Notes: generated from the sequence alone by a model not told the origin. Counted from the stretch's first letter, positions 18,027 through 27,264 are shown. The stretch is DNA of 64,000 nucleotides from Deltaproteobacteria bacterium (GCA_040223695.1 JAVKFU010000014.1:1-64000), one strand, 5' to 3'. Translations and numbers: made by a program.

Positions 18027-18878
18027 ATGCACCTGAGAGAGCTCTACCAGTATGGAAAAGAGAACATGAGCCTGCATTCGATAGAGAATCCCGGGCTCGA
18101 AACATCCCTGCTTCTTACCAGGACCGGAGCTATTAATAGTATTTCCGAGATATACACATCCCCCGAAAAGGAAGTCGAGCGATACAAGGTCGTAAATTTT
18201 CACGGCCTTCTCGACAGAAGAATCAGGCGTGAGCCAATGGCTTATCTAATCGGTGAAAAAGAGTTTTATTCAAGACCCTTTTCGGTAAACCGCAGCGTGC
18301 TCATCCCGAGACCCGAAACGGAGCTTCTGGTAGAACAGGCGGTTCGAGCGGCAGACGGTACACGGGACCCGGTCATTCTCGATATCGGCACGGGCAGCGG
18401 GTGCATATCGGTCACGATTGCGTGTGAGGTCAAGGATTCCGGGGTTTATGCGACCGACGTATCAAGGGAAGCTCTTTCCCTCGCTCACCGGAACGCTATA
18501 AGGCACGGAGCGCGCGATAGAATACACTTTATCAACTGCAACCTGTCGGATCCGCTGAAAGAAGAGTCTTTTGATGTCATCGTATCAAACCCTCCCTATA
18601 TTCCGGAGTCTGAGTTCCCGTTTTTAGAGCGGGACGTAAAGGACCATGAACCGGGCATATCGCTCATCGGGGGAGAAGACGGGTTACTTTACATAAGAAA
18701 AATAATCTCCACTGCCGGCTCTTTACTTAAAGACGGCGGATGGTGCCTGCTTGAAGTAGGGGCGGGCCAGGCTTCGAGAGCAAAGGAGCTATTCGAGGAA
18801 CACGGTTTTCACGAAACCTCGTCGGTAAAAGACCTCGCTAATATTGAAAGGGTAATAAAAGCCAGATGGAAAAAATAA
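18027..18878 (+). CDS. prmC: Release factor glutamine methyltransferase PrmC (HemK)
   Basis: 283 residues: an N-terminal helical domain (1-85) and a Rossmann methyltransferase domain with VILDIGTGSGCISVTIA (SAM site) and the catalytic SNPPYIPESEF (NPPY). It methylates the GGQ glutamine of release factors 1 and 2. It is usually next to prfA, but none is found upstream here. The last 13 bases overlap murA, so prmC, murA and hisG form one operon, an order seen in deltaproteobacteria. Confidence 0.95.
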   Translation: MHLRELYQYGKENMSLHSIENPGLETSLLLTRTGAINSISEIYTSPEKEVERYKVVNFHGLLDRRIRREPMAYLIGEKEFYSRPFSVNRSVLIPRPETELLVEQAVRAADGTRDPVILDIGTGSGCISVTIACEVKDSGVYATDVSREALSLAHRNAIRHGARDRIHFINCNLSDPLKEESFDVIVSNPPYIPESEFPFLERDVKDHEPGISLIGGEDGLLYIRKIISTAGSLLKDGGWCLLEVGAGQASRAKELFEEHGFHETSSVKDLANIERVIKARWKK

Positions 18879-20122
18879 TAATAGAAGGCGGGAAAAGGCT
18901 TGAGGGAGAGGTTACTGTAACAGGGGCCAAAAACGCAGTCCTGCCACTTATGGCCGCCTGCATACTTTCAGAAGGCGTGAACACCCTCGAAAACGTCCCC
19001 GATCTGGCGGACGTGAGAACGATGGCGAAACTGCTCGAGATTCTGGGAGCGGCAGTCGAGTTTGATAGAGGCAATTTCACAATAGATACGACAAATTTGA
19101 ACAAATGGGTTGCGCCCTACGACCTCGTTAAAACCATGCGCGCCTCTGTTCTTGTATTGGGACCGCTTACGGCCAGATTCGGCAGAGCGAGGGTTTCACT
19201 TCCGGGCGGATGCGCAATAGGGGAGAGACCGATAGACCAGCACCTCAAGGGATTGAGCATATTGGGCTCCAATATAGAGATAGATGAAGGGTATGTAGAA
19301 ACAGAAGCCAAAAAGCTCACTGGCGGGATCATACCGTTTGACGTTTCGACTGTAACCGGAACGGAAAACCTGATGCTCTCTTCAGTGCTTGCGGATGGGG
19401 AGACTATATTACTGAACGCCGCGTGCGAGCCCGAGGTCACGGACCTGGCAAATGCGCTTAACCGTATGGGCGCGGATATAAAGGGGGCGGGTACTGATAT
19501 AATTACCGTTACCGGAGTGAGCGGCCTTTCCCCTCTTAAAGACTACGCGGTCATGCCCGACAGAATAGAGGCCGGGACATATATGATCGCTTCCGTGCTT
19601 ACAGAGGGAGACCTGCTGGTGAAGAATTGCCGTTTTGAGAATATGGGAGCCCTGATAGGAAAGTTAATCGAAACAGGCGCTCAGATTTCCCGTGAAGACG
19701 GCGGCATAAGAATTAAATCAAACGGAATAATCAAAAGCACCGATATAACCACGCTTCCCTATCCGGGATTCCCGACCGATATGCAGGCGCAGATGATGAC
19801 GCTTATGAGCACTGCAAACGGCCTGAGCGTCCTGACAGAGACAATATTTCCCCAGAGGTTTCTTCATGCGGGCGAACTCAGGAGAATGGGCGCGGATATA
19901 AAGCTCGTCGGAAACAGCGCGGTCGTGAGAGGGGTCGGCAGCCTGAGCGGGGCGCCAACGATGGCGAGCGACCTGAGGGCGAGCGCTTCTCTGGTACTCG
20001 CGGGACTCGCCGCTTCGGGAAAAACCGAGATATCAAGGGTCTACCATCTCGACAGGGGCTATGAAAGGCTGGACAACAAACTGGAAACGCTCGGCGCAAG
20101 AATCTGGAGGGAGAAGGAATGA
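18866..20122 (+). CDS. murA: UDP-N-acetylglucosamine 1-carboxyvinyltransferase MurA
   Basis: 418 residues, full length. It has KNAVLPLMAACILSEG at the N-terminus, the catalytic loop LPGGCAIGERPIDQH with the active-site cysteine targeted by fosfomycin, and FPTDMQAQMMTLMS near residue 305. It transfers enolpyruvate from PEP to UDP-GlcNAc, the first committed step of peptidoglycan synthesis in the cytosol. It overlaps prmC by 13 bases and hisG by four (ATGA). Confidence 0.97.
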   Translation: MEKIIIEGGKRLEGEVTVTGAKNAVLPLMAACILSEGVNTLENVPDLADVRTMAKLLEILGAAVEFDRGNFTIDTTNLNKWVAPYDLVKTMRASVLVLGPLTARFGRARVSLPGGCAIGERPIDQHLKGLSILGSNIEIDEGYVETEAKKLTGGIIPFDVSTVTGTENLMLSSVLADGETILLNAACEPEVTDLANALNRMGADIKGAGTDIITVTGVSGLSPLKDYAVMPDRIEAGTYMIASVLTEGDLLVKNCRFENMGALIGKLIETGAQISREDGGIRIKSNGIIKSTDITTLPYPGFPTDMQAQMMTLMSTANGLSVLTETIFPQRFLHAGELRRMGADIKLVGNSAVVRGVGSLSGAPTMASDLRASASLVLAGLAASGKTEISRVYHLDRGYERLDNKLETLGARIWREKE

Positions 20123-20742
20123 TAACCGTTGCGATAGCAAGGGGGAGACTGCTCGACGAGGAAGTCTCGCTACTGGAAAAAGCCGGGTACCCGGTTGGTA
20201 ATATTTTAAAGGATTCGAGGAAGCTTATATTCGAATATCCCGGGCTTGAAATGAAGATACTGATCATCAGGCCTACCGATATTCCCTCCTACGTTGAATA
20301 CGGGGCTGCCGATATGGGAATAGTCGGCATGGACACACTTATGGAAGAGAAACACAATTTGTACGAACCGCTTAATCTCGGCATAGGGCAATGCAAGCTC
20401 GTGGTCGCGGCGCCCAAGGGATTTGAGTACAATTCATCCGGGTCACTGAGAGTGGCCACCAAATATCCGAGAATTGCACATGAGCATTTTTCAGGGAAGG
20501 GGGTCGGTGCGGAAATAGTCAAGCTATACGGCTCGGTCGAGCTCGCTCCAATTGTAGGGCTATCCGACGTGATAGTGGATCTGTCCGCGACCGGGGAGAC
20601 CCTCAGGAAAAATAATCTTGTGGAGTTTGAATCGATTGCCGATATTTCCGCGAGGCTTGTGGTAAACAGAGTGAGCATGAAGGTGAAATCAGAGGAAATA
20701 AAGGAGATAATAAACAAGCTAAAACAGGTAAGGGAAAATTAA
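20119..20742 (+). CDS. hisG: ATP phosphoribosyltransferase HisG, short form
   Basis: 207 residues: catalytic domain only, without the C-terminal ACT-like regulatory domain of long HisG. It shows VAIARGRLLDEEVSLLEKAGYP, the DIPSYVEYGAADMGIVGMD motif and the PRPP loop VDLSATGETLRKNNL. It performs the first step of histidine synthesis, joining ATP and PRPP. Short HisG normally needs the HisRS-like partner HisZ; no hisZ lies in this window. The gene starts inside the murA stop (ATGA overlap). Confidence 0.94.
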   Translation: MITVAIARGRLLDEEVSLLEKAGYPVGNILKDSRKLIFEYPGLEMKILIIRPTDIPSYVEYGAADMGIVGMDTLMEEKHNLYEPLNLGIGQCKLVVAAPKGFEYNSSGSLRVATKYPRIAHEHFSGKGVGAEIVKLYGSVELAPIVGLSDVIVDLSATGETLRKNNLVEFESIADISARLVVNRVSMKVKSEEIKEIINKLKQVREN

Positions 20743-20860
20743 CTCACTCCGTTTTTACTCAACACTCTCTATCAGCGCCTGATAAACGCGATTATCCACA
20801 ACTTTCCATACCCGGATCACCTCCGATTTACTGAGAGATGCTGCTGAAAGAACAAACGCT

Positions 20861-20888
20861 TTGAAAACAGCCGAGTATTTGCTACACT
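20861..20888 (+). promoter_or_regulatory. Probable sigma-70 promoter of the egtB-egtD cluster
   Basis: TTGAAA (20861-20866), 16 bases, TACACT (20883-20888), about 90 bases before egtB. The leader between contains a GC-rich GGGGGAG/CTCCTCCC pair (20948-20965) just before the ribosome binding site that could fold. Confidence 0.4.
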
Positions 20889-20977
20889 TAAACCAATCAA
20901 ACCCTGCGAATTAGCGCTTAAGATAATCAGTTTTTTTCTTGTTTACAGGGGGAGCTACTCCTCCCGGGAGAATCAAA

Positions 20978-22312
20978 ATGGCAAAAAAAACCGTGTCGCG
21001 CGCGGAAACGAAAGAAGAAATAACCGGCTCGAATAATAATCATTCTAAAGAGCGGTTAATCGAAAGTTATAAATCCGTAAGGGAGCTTTCGGGCGCCCTG
21101 GCCGAACCGCTTGAGATAGAGGACTGTGTAATACAGTCCATGCCCGATGTGAGCCCTACAAAGTGGCATCTCGCTCATACGAGCTGGTTTTTCGAAACCT
21201 TCGTCCTTTCAGAGGCGATAAAAGATTACAAATCCCCTAGCCCTCAATACGCGTACCTCTTTAATTCCTATTACGTGCAGGCGGGGGAGAGGCATTTCCG
21301 TCCCAAGCGCGGACTAATATCGAGACCCACTGTCGAGGAAACCTATAACTACCGGAACTTTGTAGATGAGCACATGATTCGGTTCATGGAAGATGCGGAT
21401 GATAAAGAATGGAAAGAGTACGCGCCCGTAATCGAAATCGGGACACATCACGAGCAGCAGCACCAGGAACTGATAGTAACAGATATTAAGCACGTGTTTT
21501 CCGAAAATCCCCTCCACCCGCGATATATTAGCGAAAAACCGGTAAACGGCTCGGATAAAGCACACACCCCACCACCCGCCGAATGGATTGCATTCGAGGA
21601 AGGAATCTACTCCATCGGACACGAGGGCAAGGGGTTCGGATACGACAACGAATTCCCGCTTCACAAGGTCTTTCTCAATCCGTTTTTACTCCAGTCCCGC
21701 CTTATAACGAACCGTGAATATATGGAATTCATGAAAGACGGGGGATACGAGACCCCGGAGCTCTGGTTGTCCGAGGGCTGGGCTACGGTCGAGACAAATA
21801 ACTGGAACGCGCCCTTTTACTGGGAATTAAGAGACGGTGAATGGACTCAGTTTACGCTCTCCGGTATGCGCAAAGTCTCTCCTCACGAGCCCGTATGCCA
21901 TCTTTCCTATTTTGAAGCGGACGCCTATGCCCGCTGGGCGGGGGCGAGGCTTCCTACAGAAGCCGAGTGGGAAATTGCCGCGGGAGACCTGCCGATAGAG
22001 GGTAATTTCGTCGGCGACAGAAACTTTCATCCCGCACCCTTAAACGAAAAGGGTGGTAAGGATTCTCTTCAGCAAATGTACGGGGACGTATGGGAATGGA
22101 CTCAGAGCGCCTACTCCTCTTATCCGGGCTTCAAAACGCTTCCCGGTGCTCTCGGGGAATACAACGGCAAGTTCATGTGCAATCAGTTTGTATTGAGAGG
22201 AGGGTCATGCGCAACCTCGAAATCGCATATAAGAAAAACATACAGGAATTTCTTCCCCCCGGATGCCAGATGGCAATTCACGGGTCTCAGACTGGCTAAA
22301 GATTCCTCTTAA
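20978..22312 (+). CDS. egtB: Ergothioneine biosynthesis protein EgtB (sulfoxide synthase)
   Basis: 444 residues from the ATG at 20978, selected because GGGAG precedes it; a TTG 13 codons earlier is less likely. The N-terminal DinB-like domain supplies iron ligands in PTKWHLAHTSWFFETF and GTHHEQQHQELIVTD. The C-terminal formylglycine-enzyme-like (FGE) domain has YARWAGARLPTEAEWEIAAG and GDVWEWTQSAYSSYPGF, ending in RGGSCATSKSHIRKTYRNFF. EgtB couples trimethylhistidine (hercynine) with cysteine or gamma-glutamylcysteine and oxygen, forming the C-S bond of ergothioneine. It is followed by egtD. Egt A, C and E are not in the window. Confidence 0.93.
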   Translation: MAKKTVSRAETKEEITGSNNNHSKERLIESYKSVRELSGALAEPLEIEDCVIQSMPDVSPTKWHLAHTSWFFETFVLSEAIKDYKSPSPQYAYLFNSYYVQAGERHFRPKRGLISRPTVEETYNYRNFVDEHMIRFMEDADDKEWKEYAPVIEIGTHHEQQHQELIVTDIKHVFSENPLHPRYISEKPVNGSDKAHTPPPAEWIAFEEGIYSIGHEGKGFGYDNEFPLHKVFLNPFLLQSRLITNREYMEFMKDGGYETPELWLSEGWATVETNNWNAPFYWELRDGEWTQFTLSGMRKVSPHEPVCHLSYFEADAYARWAGARLPTEAEWEIAAGDLPIEGNFVGDRNFHPAPLNEKGGKDSLQQMYGDVWEWTQSAYSSYPGFKTLPGALGEYNGKFMCNQFVLRGGSCATSKSHIRKTYRNFFPPDARWQFTGLRLAKDSS

Positions 22313-22364
22313 AGAAAATTTTTTAAATCCAAACGGCGTTTAGCGCCATCTAAAATATGACCCG

Positions 22365-23327
22365 ATGAATAAGAACCTGCTTAAAGTAAAAAAATTCGAA
22401 CCCGAGATAGAAGATATTCTATCCGAGGTTATCGACGGCTTCGAAAGACCGCAGAAACAGCTGCCATCCAAGCTTTTTTACGACAAAAGGGGCTCACAGC
22501 TGTTCGATCAGATCACCGAGCTTGAGGAATATTACCCCACTCGTACGGAGATTGCGATAATGGAGCAAAACATTGACAGCATTTGCTCCGTTCTGGGAGA
22601 GAACTGCCTTCTGATTGAGCTCGGCAGCGGAAGCAGTATAAAGATAAGGTTGCTGATTGAGAATCTCCTGAATCCGGCGGGCTACGTCCCCATAGATATA
22701 TCGGAAGAACATCTTACGGATTCGGCGGAAATTCTCTCGCGGGACTACCCCGAGTTAAGAATCATGCCCGTATACGCGGATTATACGCAGCCTTTCAGCC
22801 TGCCGAATTTCGACTTTCCGTACTCACGCAAGGTTGTTTATTACCCGGGCTCAACCATAGGGAATTTCCCGCCCGTCTCTGCAAAACGTTTCATAGACAG
22901 CGTAGCCGAATGGGCCGGGAAGGGAAGCGGTCTCCTTATCGGGGTTGATCTTGTAAAGGACGTAAAGACTCTCGAAGACGCGTACAACGACCGTAAAGGC
23001 GTAACAGCCGAATTCAATCTGAATATTCTCAGGAGATTAAACCGCGAGATAGGCTCCGACTTCAATATCGGCATGTGGAGGCACGACGCGTTCTACAATG
23101 AAAAGGAGAGTCGTATCGAAATGCATCTTGTAAGCCTTGCCGATCAGGAAGTGCGCGTTAACGGTACACGTTACCGCTTCAGGAAGGACGAATCCATATT
23201 GACCGAATACTCATACAAATACTCGCTGGAAGGATTCAAGAAACTGGTTTCGGGGTCATTCAGAGTTGACGAGGTATGGACAGATAAAGAGAACAAGTTC
23301 AGCATACAGTATCTGACGGCGTTTTAA
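22365..23327 (+). CDS. egtD: L-histidine N-alpha-methyltransferase EgtD
   Basis: 320 residues. Family marks are the opening PKQLPSKLFYDKRGSQLFDQIT, the SAM motif LIELGSGSSIKIR, PIDISEEHL and YYPGSTIGNFPP. EgtD trimethylates histidine to hercynine using three SAM molecules, the first step of ergothioneine synthesis. It is directly downstream of egtB (52 bases), so the pair covers methylation and sulfur insertion; the final C-S lyase must be encoded elsewhere or supplied by a general PLP enzyme. Confidence 0.95.
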   Translation: MNKNLLKVKKFEPEIEDILSEVIDGFERPQKQLPSKLFYDKRGSQLFDQITELEEYYPTRTEIAIMEQNIDSICSVLGENCLLIELGSGSSIKIRLLIENLLNPAGYVPIDISEEHLTDSAEILSRDYPELRIMPVYADYTQPFSLPNFDFPYSRKVVYYPGSTIGNFPPVSAKRFIDSVAEWAGKGSGLLIGVDLVKDVKTLEDAYNDRKGVTAEFNLNILRRLNREIGSDFNIGMWRHDAFYNEKESRIEMHLVSLADQEVRVNGTRYRFRKDESILTEYSYKYSLEGFKKLVSGSFRVDEVWTDKENKFSIQYLTAF

Positions 23328-23364
23328 TCTATTTCTATATTTGTGAAGGTTTCAACAAACTACT

Positions 23365-23859
23365 ATGAAACATAAACGAATAGAACCCGGACCGGGTCAG
23401 GAATCCGTGTGGGACTATCCGAGACCCCCGGCAGTCGAGGATACGGACAAACACGTCGAAGTCTTTTTCAACAACATACTGATAGCGGATTCCACAGATG
23501 CTAAAAGGGTGCTTGAAACGAGCAGTCCTCCGGTATTCTATATCCCGCCGCAGGACATCGAAATGAAATACCTTATAAAGAGCGGGAGAACCACCTATTG
23601 CGAATGGAAGGGCATTGCCTCATATTACACCCTGGAAGTACACGATAAGCGCGCCGAGGACGCGGCCTGGTATTATCCCGACCCTACAGCCGGATATGAG
23701 TCCATTCAAGATTACGTCGCCTTCTACCCCGGGCGCATGGACGCCTGCTACGTTGACGGCGAGCTTGTAAAAGCCCAGCCGGGCGAATTTTACGGTGGCT
23801 GGATTACAAGCGACATCACCGGTCCCTTCAAGGGCGAGCGCGGAACAGAGGGCTGGTAA
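23365..23859 (+). CDS. DUF427 domain protein
   Basis: 164 residues, a single DUF427 beta-barrel. Recognisable parts are VEVFFNNILIADSTDAKRVLE, PPVFYIPPQDI, TTYCEWKGIASYYTL and the conserved AWYYPDPTAGYESIQDYVAFYPG. The function of the family is unknown. It lies 37 bases after egtD and is probably in the same transcript, which would tie it to ergothioneine or its transport; that is inference from position only. Confidence 0.88.
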   Translation: MKHKRIEPGPGQESVWDYPRPPAVEDTDKHVEVFFNNILIADSTDAKRVLETSSPPVFYIPPQDIEMKYLIKSGRTTYCEWKGIASYYTLEVHDKRAEDAAWYYPDPTAGYESIQDYVAFYPGRMDACYVDGELVKAQPGEFYGGWITSDITGPFKGERGTEGW

Positions 23860-24029
23860 TCCCGCCGACTTTGATAACATTGCAATACATCCGAGGGTAT
23901 TCCTCTATCAAGTTTTAGAGTTAAAATCCTGCGCGTTCCGACCGAAGTGGCCAATCACCGAGCTCCTGCCAAATTCCTGCTCAACGAATATGATATATTA
24001 AGAAAATTGAATTTGATTAAGGATGTAAT

Positions 24030-24782
24030 TTGATCGAGCTTAGAAATATATCGAAATCTTACGGGAAAACAGTAGCGGCAGACAACATCGATCTGTCTCT
24101 AGAAGCCGGTAGAACAACCGTTATTATCGGGCCCAGCGGATGCGGCAAATCCACCCTTCTGAGGGTCATCACGGGCCTCGTGACGCCGGACAGCGGTGAA
24201 GTGCTCATAGAGGGGACGAGCCTGAGCCCGTCAAGCTTAATATCTCTCAGGAGGAAGATGGGTTACGTAATACAGGAGGGCGGCCTGTTCCCGAATCTGA
24301 CGGCAGAGGGGAACGTATCCCTCATGGCGCGGTATCTGGGACGCGGCAACGAAGATATCAAGGCCCGAATTGATGAGCTCTGCGAATTGACAAAATTCCC
24401 ACCGGATGCCCTAAATCGATACCCGCTTCAGATCTCGGGAGGTCAGAGGCAGCGGGTGAGCTTAATGCGCGCCCTGATGCTCGATCCCGATATACTGCTG
24501 CTTGACGAGCCGCTCGGATCGCTCGATCCCCTCATAAGGAGCGAGCTTCAAAACGATCTTAAAGAGATATTTCGCAACCTCGGCAAAACGGTGGTCATGG
24601 TTACGCACGATATAGGCGAGGCCGGTTTCCTGGGCGACAACATCGTATTTATGCGAGAAGGAAGAATCTTGCAGAAAGGAAGCATTGAAGACCTGGTCAG
24701 GCGGCCCTCCGACAGATTCGTCACTAAATTCATAAACGCGCAGCGGAGTCCGGTCAATTTCACGGGAGATGCGGCCGATTGA
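24030..24782 (+). CDS. Osmoprotectant-type ABC transporter ATPase (OpuCA/EgtV-like)
   Basis: 250 residues. Walker [13 protein letters not shown]-loop VIQEGGLFPNLTAEGNV, signature ISGGQRQRVSLMRA and Walker B ILLLDEPLGSLDP are all present. It lacks the C-terminal CBS pair found in many glycine-betaine ATPases. The start is TTG at 24030 with AAGGAT upstream. The stop overlaps the next gene, which encodes its fused binding-protein/permease. Its place directly after egtB-egtD-DUF427 makes a betaine of histidine (hercynine or ergothioneine) a plausible cargo; choline or glycine betaine are the alternatives. Confidence 0.85.
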   Translation: MIELRNISKSYGKTVAADNIDLSLEAGRTTVIIGPSGCGKSTLLRVITGLVTPDSGEVLIEGTSLSPSSLISLRRKMGYVIQEGGLFPNLTAEGNVSLMARYLGRGNEDIKARIDELCELTKFPPDALNRYPLQISGGQRQRVSLMRALMLDPDILLLDEPLGSLDPLIRSELQNDLKEIFRNLGKTVVMVTHDIGEAGFLGDNIVFMREGRILQKGSIEDLVRRPSDRFVTKFINAQRSPVNFTGDAAD

Positions 24783-26278
24783 AAATTCCCTGTTTACTCC
24801 TTATCCCCTTATTTCTCATCCTGCACGGCTGTTCCGCTCAGGACACGTCCGAAGATAAATTAAAAATCGGCTCCAAAACATTTACCGAGTCCGTAATACT
24901 GGGCGAGCTCATCTCCCAGCTCGCAAGAAGCGAAGGGGCAAGCGTCGAATACAGAAAGGAACTGGGAGGTACGAGAGTCCTGTGGAACGCGCTTCTAGAA
25001 GGAAACATAGATGTCTATCCCGAGTACACGGGCACCATTACGGAGGAGATACTATCGGGAAAAAATATTTCAGATACGAGAGGGTTAAAAGCCGAGCTGG
25101 CTCTCCATAATATCGAGATGAGCCGGCCGCTCGGTTTCAATAACACATACGCGCTGGGTATGAAAAAAGCGCTTGCGGATAAGCTTGGAATAACGAAGAT
25201 TTCCGACCTCAGAGGATTTCCCGGTCTCAGGTTCGGATTCTCAAATGAGTTTATGGACCGTGGAGACGGCTGGCCGAGCCTCCAAAGGAGCTACAGCCTT
25301 CCTCACGAAAACGTAACGGGACTCGATCACGATCTCGCCTACAGGGGGCTTGAGAACGGGGGCATCGACGTAATCGATTTATACGCAACGGATGCCGAGA
25401 TAAAATATTACGGCATCCTGGTTCTGGAGGACGACCTCAAGCACTTCACCGATTATAACGCGGTTATTCTCTACCGGAAAGAAATTGAGGACACTCATCC
25501 GGAGGCGCTTAAAGCGATATTGAGCCTTGAGAATCTCATACCGGAAGCGGCGATGTCGGGGATGAACGCTTCTGTCAAAATAGAAGGAATTCCCGAAAGC
25601 CGGGCTGCCTCAGACTTTCTCAATGAAACGATATCCCTTAAAACCGACCCGGCTCAAGACAGTTTTCTGGCCAGGCTCTACCGAAACACAGTGGAGCATC
25701 TGTTCCTTGTGGCCGTTTCTCTGGGCGCAGCCATTATTCTTTCGATTCCCCTCGGAATCCTGGCCTTTAAAAATCAAAGAGTCGGGCACGCCGTCCTGGG
25801 ACTGGTGGGTATTATACAAACCCTCCCGTCGCTCGCGCTTCTCGTGTTTATGATCCCCTTCTTCGGAATAGGAACCGTGCCTGCAATCGTCGCTCTTTTC
25901 CTCTACAGCCTGCTACCCATCGTCAGAAACACCTATTCGGGCCTTCAGGATATTCCGTCCGATGTAAGGGAATCGGCGGAGGCGCTCGGACTGCCCCCTT
26001 TGGCGCGCCTGAGACTGATCGAAATGCCGCTTGCCTCAAGGTCGATTCTCTCGGGAATCAAGACATCGGCTGTTATCAACGTGGGAACCGCCACCCTCGG
26101 AGCGCTTATAGGCGCGGGCGGATACGGTCAGCCTATCCTGACGGGCATAAGGCTCGACAATATGGGGCTGATTCTGGAGGGCGCAATACCTGCCGCTGTC
26201 CTTGCGCTTTTAGTGCAGGGTCTATTCGATCTGTCGGAATTCTTTTTCGTTCCGAAGGGTCTGAGACTCAAAAACTAG
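24779..26278 (+). CDS. Fused lipoprotein binding protein and permease of an osmoprotectant/ergothioneine-type importer
   Basis: 499 residues. A lipoprotein signal ends in LILHGC (Cys18). It is followed by an OpuAC/ProX-type binding domain (about 28-280) with KIGSKTFTESVILGELI and VYPEYTGTITEEIL. Then comes an OpuCB-type permease domain (about 300-499) with six predicted spans and the EAA loop ALGLPPLARLRLIEMPLASR. In the characterised EgtU-type fusion the permease comes first and the binding domain last; here the order is reversed and the N-terminus is lipidated. The start is TTG at 24779, overlapping the ATPase stop by four bases. Confidence 0.85.
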   Translation: MKIPCLLLIPLFLILHGCSAQDTSEDKLKIGSKTFTESVILGELISQLARSEGASVEYRKELGGTRVLWNALLEGNIDVYPEYTGTITEEILSGKNISDTRGLKAELALHNIEMSRPLGFNNTYALGMKKALADKLGITKISDLRGFPGLRFGFSNEFMDRGDGWPSLQRSYSLPHENVTGLDHDLAYRGLENGGIDVIDLYATDAEIKYYGILVLEDDLKHFTDYNAVILYRKEIEDTHPEALKAILSLENLIPEAAMSGMNASVKIEGIPESRAASDFLNETISLKTDPAQDSFLARLYRNTVEHLFLVAVSLGAAIILSIPLGILAFKNQRVGHAVLGLVGIIQTLPSLALLVFMIPFFGIGTVPAIVALFLYSLLPIVRNTYSGLQDIPSDVRESAEALGLPPLARLRLIEMPLASRSILSGIKTSAVINVGTATLGALIGAGGYGQPILTGIRLDNMGLILEGAIPAAVLALLVQGLFDLSEFFFVPKGLRLKN

Positions 26279-26322
26279 CGCCACTCCCGGGAAGTAATCT
26301 GTAACAGCTTGAAGAGATATTT

Positions 26323-27045
26323 CTAGTTCCGGCTGAAATCGAGCGACATGCTCAAGCCCCTTATTGTGCCCGTTGCCTTTTGAAGGGCTTTATCGTCTTT
26401 GCTGAAAACAAACTCCGTTTTGAACTCGAAGTCGTTACTCCCTGAGACGGGCACGTCGCTCTTAAGATAATACAGGTATGTAAATTTCGTGGACTTGTCG
26501 GACTGCTCGGTGTCGTACGGCTGACCGAGCGTTTCTACGATATTCTCCATTTTTGGAATCTCGTCCGGATTATCTCCCTTGAACTCAGAGCTGGCGCTCT
26601 TTTTGAGCTTGCTTATATCCGCGTCTCCCATAGATGAAAACATTCTCTTTAAAAGCGGGATCGACAGGTTTTTCAGAAAGCGCTCCGGGAAGGTTATCTC
26701 CGCCACCATATCCTCCCGCATCACCATTAAAACAGGGATATCATATTCGCCGTTTTCATCATTTGAGAGCAGATACTGCTTCTCGAACACATAGGTCCAT
26801 AACTCCTCCCGCTCCTTCTCTTTTACAGAGTAAGGGCCGTTCTTCATGAGCCAGACCATATCGTCCGATTTGAGCACAGGATTGAGAAATACTAGAGTGA
26901 GCCCGCCTTCATCGTTAAGCTCGAAGTTTTCCTCAAATGATTTGAGCTGGTTCTGTACCTTGTGCAGTCTCAAAAACACGCAGCTCATTATGGGCAGAAT
27001 AATCGCGACCAATAAAACGGATGCTAATATGCGTCTGGGATTCAT
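26323..27045 (-). CDS. Hypothetical lipoprotein
   Basis: 240 residues from the ATG at 27045; AGGA precedes it, and an open frame upstream lacks a good start. The N-terminus MNPRRILASVLLVAIILPIMSC is a signal with a possible lipobox (IMSC). The rest is acidic and lysine-rich with no recognised domain; the C-terminal half has alternating strands (FKTEFVFSKDDKALQ), compatible with a periplasmic beta domain. It is convergent with the upstream importer. A candidate small RNA or leader with its own terminator lies 120 bases upstream on the same strand and could control it. Confidence 0.6.
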   Translation of the reverse strand: MNPRRILASVLLVAIILPIMSCVFLRLHKVQNQLKSFEENFELNDEGGLTLVFLNPVLKSDDMVWLMKNGPYSVKEKEREELWTYVFEKQYLLSNDENGEYDIPVLMVMREDMVAEITFPERFLKNLSIPLLKRMFSSMGDADISKLKKSASSEFKGDNPDEIPKMENIVETLGQPYDTEQSDKSTKFTYLYYLKSDVPVSGSNDFEFKTEFVFSKDDKALQKATGTIRGLSMSLDFSRN

Positions 27046-27167
27046 ATAAATAATCCTGTCAAATAAACTAGGTTTTGTTTGTAGAGAAAAACAATTTAAA
27101 GAATACCTTACTTGAAAATTTCGTGCGGCTTTCAAATATTCTCTGACTCTAAATGACAGGCCTCAAA

Positions 27168-27258
27168 TGCAAAAACGGGAGTAATTCTCAGTTTAAGAAT
27201 TACTCCCGTTCTCTTAAAGGAGGATGGAGGATGATTTTAAGTGCGATGTTTAATTTTA
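27168..27258 (-). ncRNA. Candidate small RNA or attenuated leader with anti-Shine-Dalgarno motif
   Basis: On the minus strand a consensus promoter (27293-27265) predicts a start near 27258. The transcript would run through a C/U-rich unpaired stretch with two CCTCC blocks (27235-27211) and end in a perfect 15-base-pair hairpin followed by a short U run. Length is about 90 bases. No open reading frame with a ribosome binding site lies in it on this strand. It may act in trans on ribosome binding sites or be a prematurely terminated leader of the lipoprotein gene at 27045. On the plus strand the same bases read like ribosome binding sites before tiny frames (9-11 codons). Confidence 0.4.
27174..27210 (-). 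terminator. Perfect 15-bp hairpin, intrinsic terminator (minus strand)
   Basis: Arms 27174-27188 and 27196-27210 are exact complements around a seven-base loop. On the minus strand the stem is followed by T residues (27175-27171, the first two in the stem). There is no T run on the plus side, so it acts leftward. Confidence 0.6.
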
Positions 27259-27264
27259 TAATAT

